Shown in pieces: positions 63,123 to 64,000 of a stretch of 64,000 nt of DNA. A program made the position numbers and the translations under genes. Each line of letters begins with the position of its first letter. Positions within the stretch are counted from its first letter, which is position 1. Source of the stretch: an uncultured bacterium (GTDB lineage Bacteria; Bacteroidota; Bacteroidia; Bacteroidales; Bacteroidaceae); NCBI GenBank assembly GCA_905214625.1, contig CAJMMQ010000002.1, forward strand, positions 1-64,000. Direction: 5' to 3'. The notes beneath the pieces are model-generated. The model was given only the letters and a program-made list of their open reading frames with translations. It ran no database searches and had not been told where the DNA came from.

Positions 63123-64000
63123 ATGATAAAATTCATCAAGCAGCTTTTCACAATAGAGAAGCAACCCAAGAAAGGGCTGTTTGCCCTCGAATGGGTGGTG
63201 CTGGCATACCTCGTGCTCACACTGCTCATAGTATTCTTCACATACACCAAGGCGGCCAACCCCGACGCCATGATATGGGGGCGCATACGCATAGCAGTCA
63301 TCACCATAGCGCTGTGGGGCGTCTACCGCATGCTGCCGTGCCGGCTTACACGACTGGCACGCGTGGTGGTGCAGATGGCGCTGCTGGGCTGGTGGTATCC
63401 CGACACCTACGAGATCAACCGCATGCTGCCCAACCTCGACCACGTGTTTGCCCAATGGGAGCAGGACATGTTCGGCTGCCAGCCGGCCCTGCTGTTCTGC
63501 AAGGCCATGCCGTGGCCCGTGGTGAGCGAGCTTATGGACATGGGCTACGCCTCCTACTATCCGATGATAGCGCTCGTGGTGCTCTATTACTTCGCCTTCC
63601 GCTACCACGAGTTCGAGCGTGCCTCGTTCGTGGTGCTCGCAGCCTTTTTCATCTATTATGTGGTGTTTATCCTCGTGCCCGTTACTGGCCCTACGTTCTA
63701 CTATAAGGCCGCAGGACTCACAAACATAGCCAACGGCGTGTTCCCCAACGTTCACGACTATTTCAACTATTATCAAGACTGTCTGCCCAGTCCCGGATAC
63801 AAAGACGGCATATTCTATCACTTCGTTGAAGACGCCAAGGCAACCGGCGAAAGGCCCACGGCAGCCTTCCCGAGCAGCCATGTGGGCATAAGCACCGTGC
63901 TGATGTTGCTTACATGGCACAGCGGCAACCGCCGCCTGCTCTACGTACTGCTGCCCTTCTACGTCCTGCTGTGCCTGGCAACGGTCTACATACAGGCCCA
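63123..64000 (+). CDS. PAP2-family membrane phosphatase/inositolphosphotransferase-like (partial, runs off the window)
   Basis: At least 292 codons with an intact frame to the window end. Several hydrophobic helices (ALEWVVLAYLVLTLLIVFF, ASFVVLAAFFIYYVVFIL). In the second half comes the PAP2 signature: ATGERPTAAFPSSHVGIS (the RP and SSH motifs), then AVYIQA-type sequence just at the edge, where the last catalytic His would follow. The HDYFNYYQDCLPSPGYKD stretch before it is large, as in the Aur1/PAP2_3 branch that includes inositol-phosphoceramide synthases. It could be a lipid phosphatase or a lipid head-group transferase. The end is missing, so the length and the final motif cannot be checked. 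ATG at 63123. Confidence 0.78.
   Translation, partial: MIKFIKQLFTIEKQPKKGLFALEWVVLAYLVLTLLIVFFTYTKAANPDAMIWGRIRIAVITIALWGVYRMLPCRLTRLARVVVQMALLGWWYPDTYEINRMLPNLDHVFAQWEQDMFGCQPALLFCKAMPWPVVSELMDMGYASYYPMIALVVLYYFAFRYHEFERASFVVLAAFFIYYVVFILVPVTGPTFYYKAAGLTNIANGVFPNVHDYFNYYQDCLPSPGYKDGIFYHFVEDAKATGERPTAAFPSSHVGISTVLMLLTWHSGNRRLLYVLLPFYVLLCLATVYIQA

Noticed and set aside
63015-63920. 301-codon minus-strand frame at the right edge
   Set aside because: It is opposite the PAP2-family frame on the + strand, which has hydrophobic helices and the RP/SSH signature. The minus-strand frame is His/Glu/Gln-rich without domains.

Overview
The window looks like a chromosomal segment of a Bacteroidales bacterium, most likely a member of the Prevotellaceae. 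The reasons are: glycan loci regulated by a hybrid two-component sensor, a FimA/Mfa1-type fimbrial operon (DUF3575, DUF3868, Mfa1/Mfa2-like lipoproteins) with a protein carrying a type IX secretion sorting tail, a KorAB-type 2-oxoacid:ferredoxin oxidoreductase, an acetate/succinate CoA-transferase, and repeated matches to the Bacteroidetes promoter consensus TTTG-N19-21-TAnnTTTG. I saw no Shine-Dalgarno-like sites that decide a start, no rRNA or tRNA genes, no CRISPR array and no intact insertion sequence. Genus and species are inference.

Layout. 1-3.2 kb: korA-korB. 3.2-5.7 kb: a TPR/transmembrane/HTH regulator split by one in-frame TAA, followed by a decayed copy of its own 3' end. 5.9-9.0 kb: an accessory stretch of small exported or membrane proteins, including a tandem duplication of an 85-residue membrane protein and a third, longer relative. 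9.1-13.0 kb: an envelope operon (PCMD-like protein, BamA/TamA-like barrel, phosphoethanolamine transferase). 13.5-17.6 kb: Na/Pi cotransporter, nucleoside kinase, ferritin. 18.2-22.5 kb: a 1451-residue exported TPR-CHAT protease-like protein. 22.9-28.6 kb: RNase R, hemolysin III family protein, GH31 glycosidase, and a possible structured RNA. 29.2-41.2 kb: a sucrose/raffinose-type locus (fructokinase, MFS permease, GH36, GH32, TonB-dependent receptor, hybrid two-component sensor). 41.5-43.0 kb: cysS. 43.3-57.7 kb: a seven-gene fimbrial operon ending in a 2001-residue adhesin-like protein. 57.7-59.2 kb: a long non-coding region with a 13-C homopolymer. 59.3-64 kb: CoA-transferase, lipoprotein nitroreductase, NAD-dependent epimerase and the start of a PAP2-family protein that runs off the window.

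How the parts fit. The 29-41 kb locus reads as a complete route: outer-membrane import, periplasmic removal of galactose (GH36) and fructose (GH32), inner-membrane uptake (MFS), fructose phosphorylation (PfkB kinase), with the sensor controlling it. The fimbrial operon reads from OMP/assembly genes through shaft, anchor and accessory pilins to a T9SS-exported tip candidate. KorAB and the CoA-transferase both belong to acyl-CoA/organic-acid fermentation.

The least explained content is the exported TPR-CHAT protein, the accessory membrane-protein cluster at 5.9-9.0 kb, the composition-mosaic giant adhesin with the poly-C tract upstream of its operon, and at least two families of dispersed intergenic elements (a perfect inverted-repeat family at 1.1 and 60.9 kb, and a degenerate roughly 300-bp family at about 28.8, 38.4 and 58.7 kb, perhaps also 3.7 kb).
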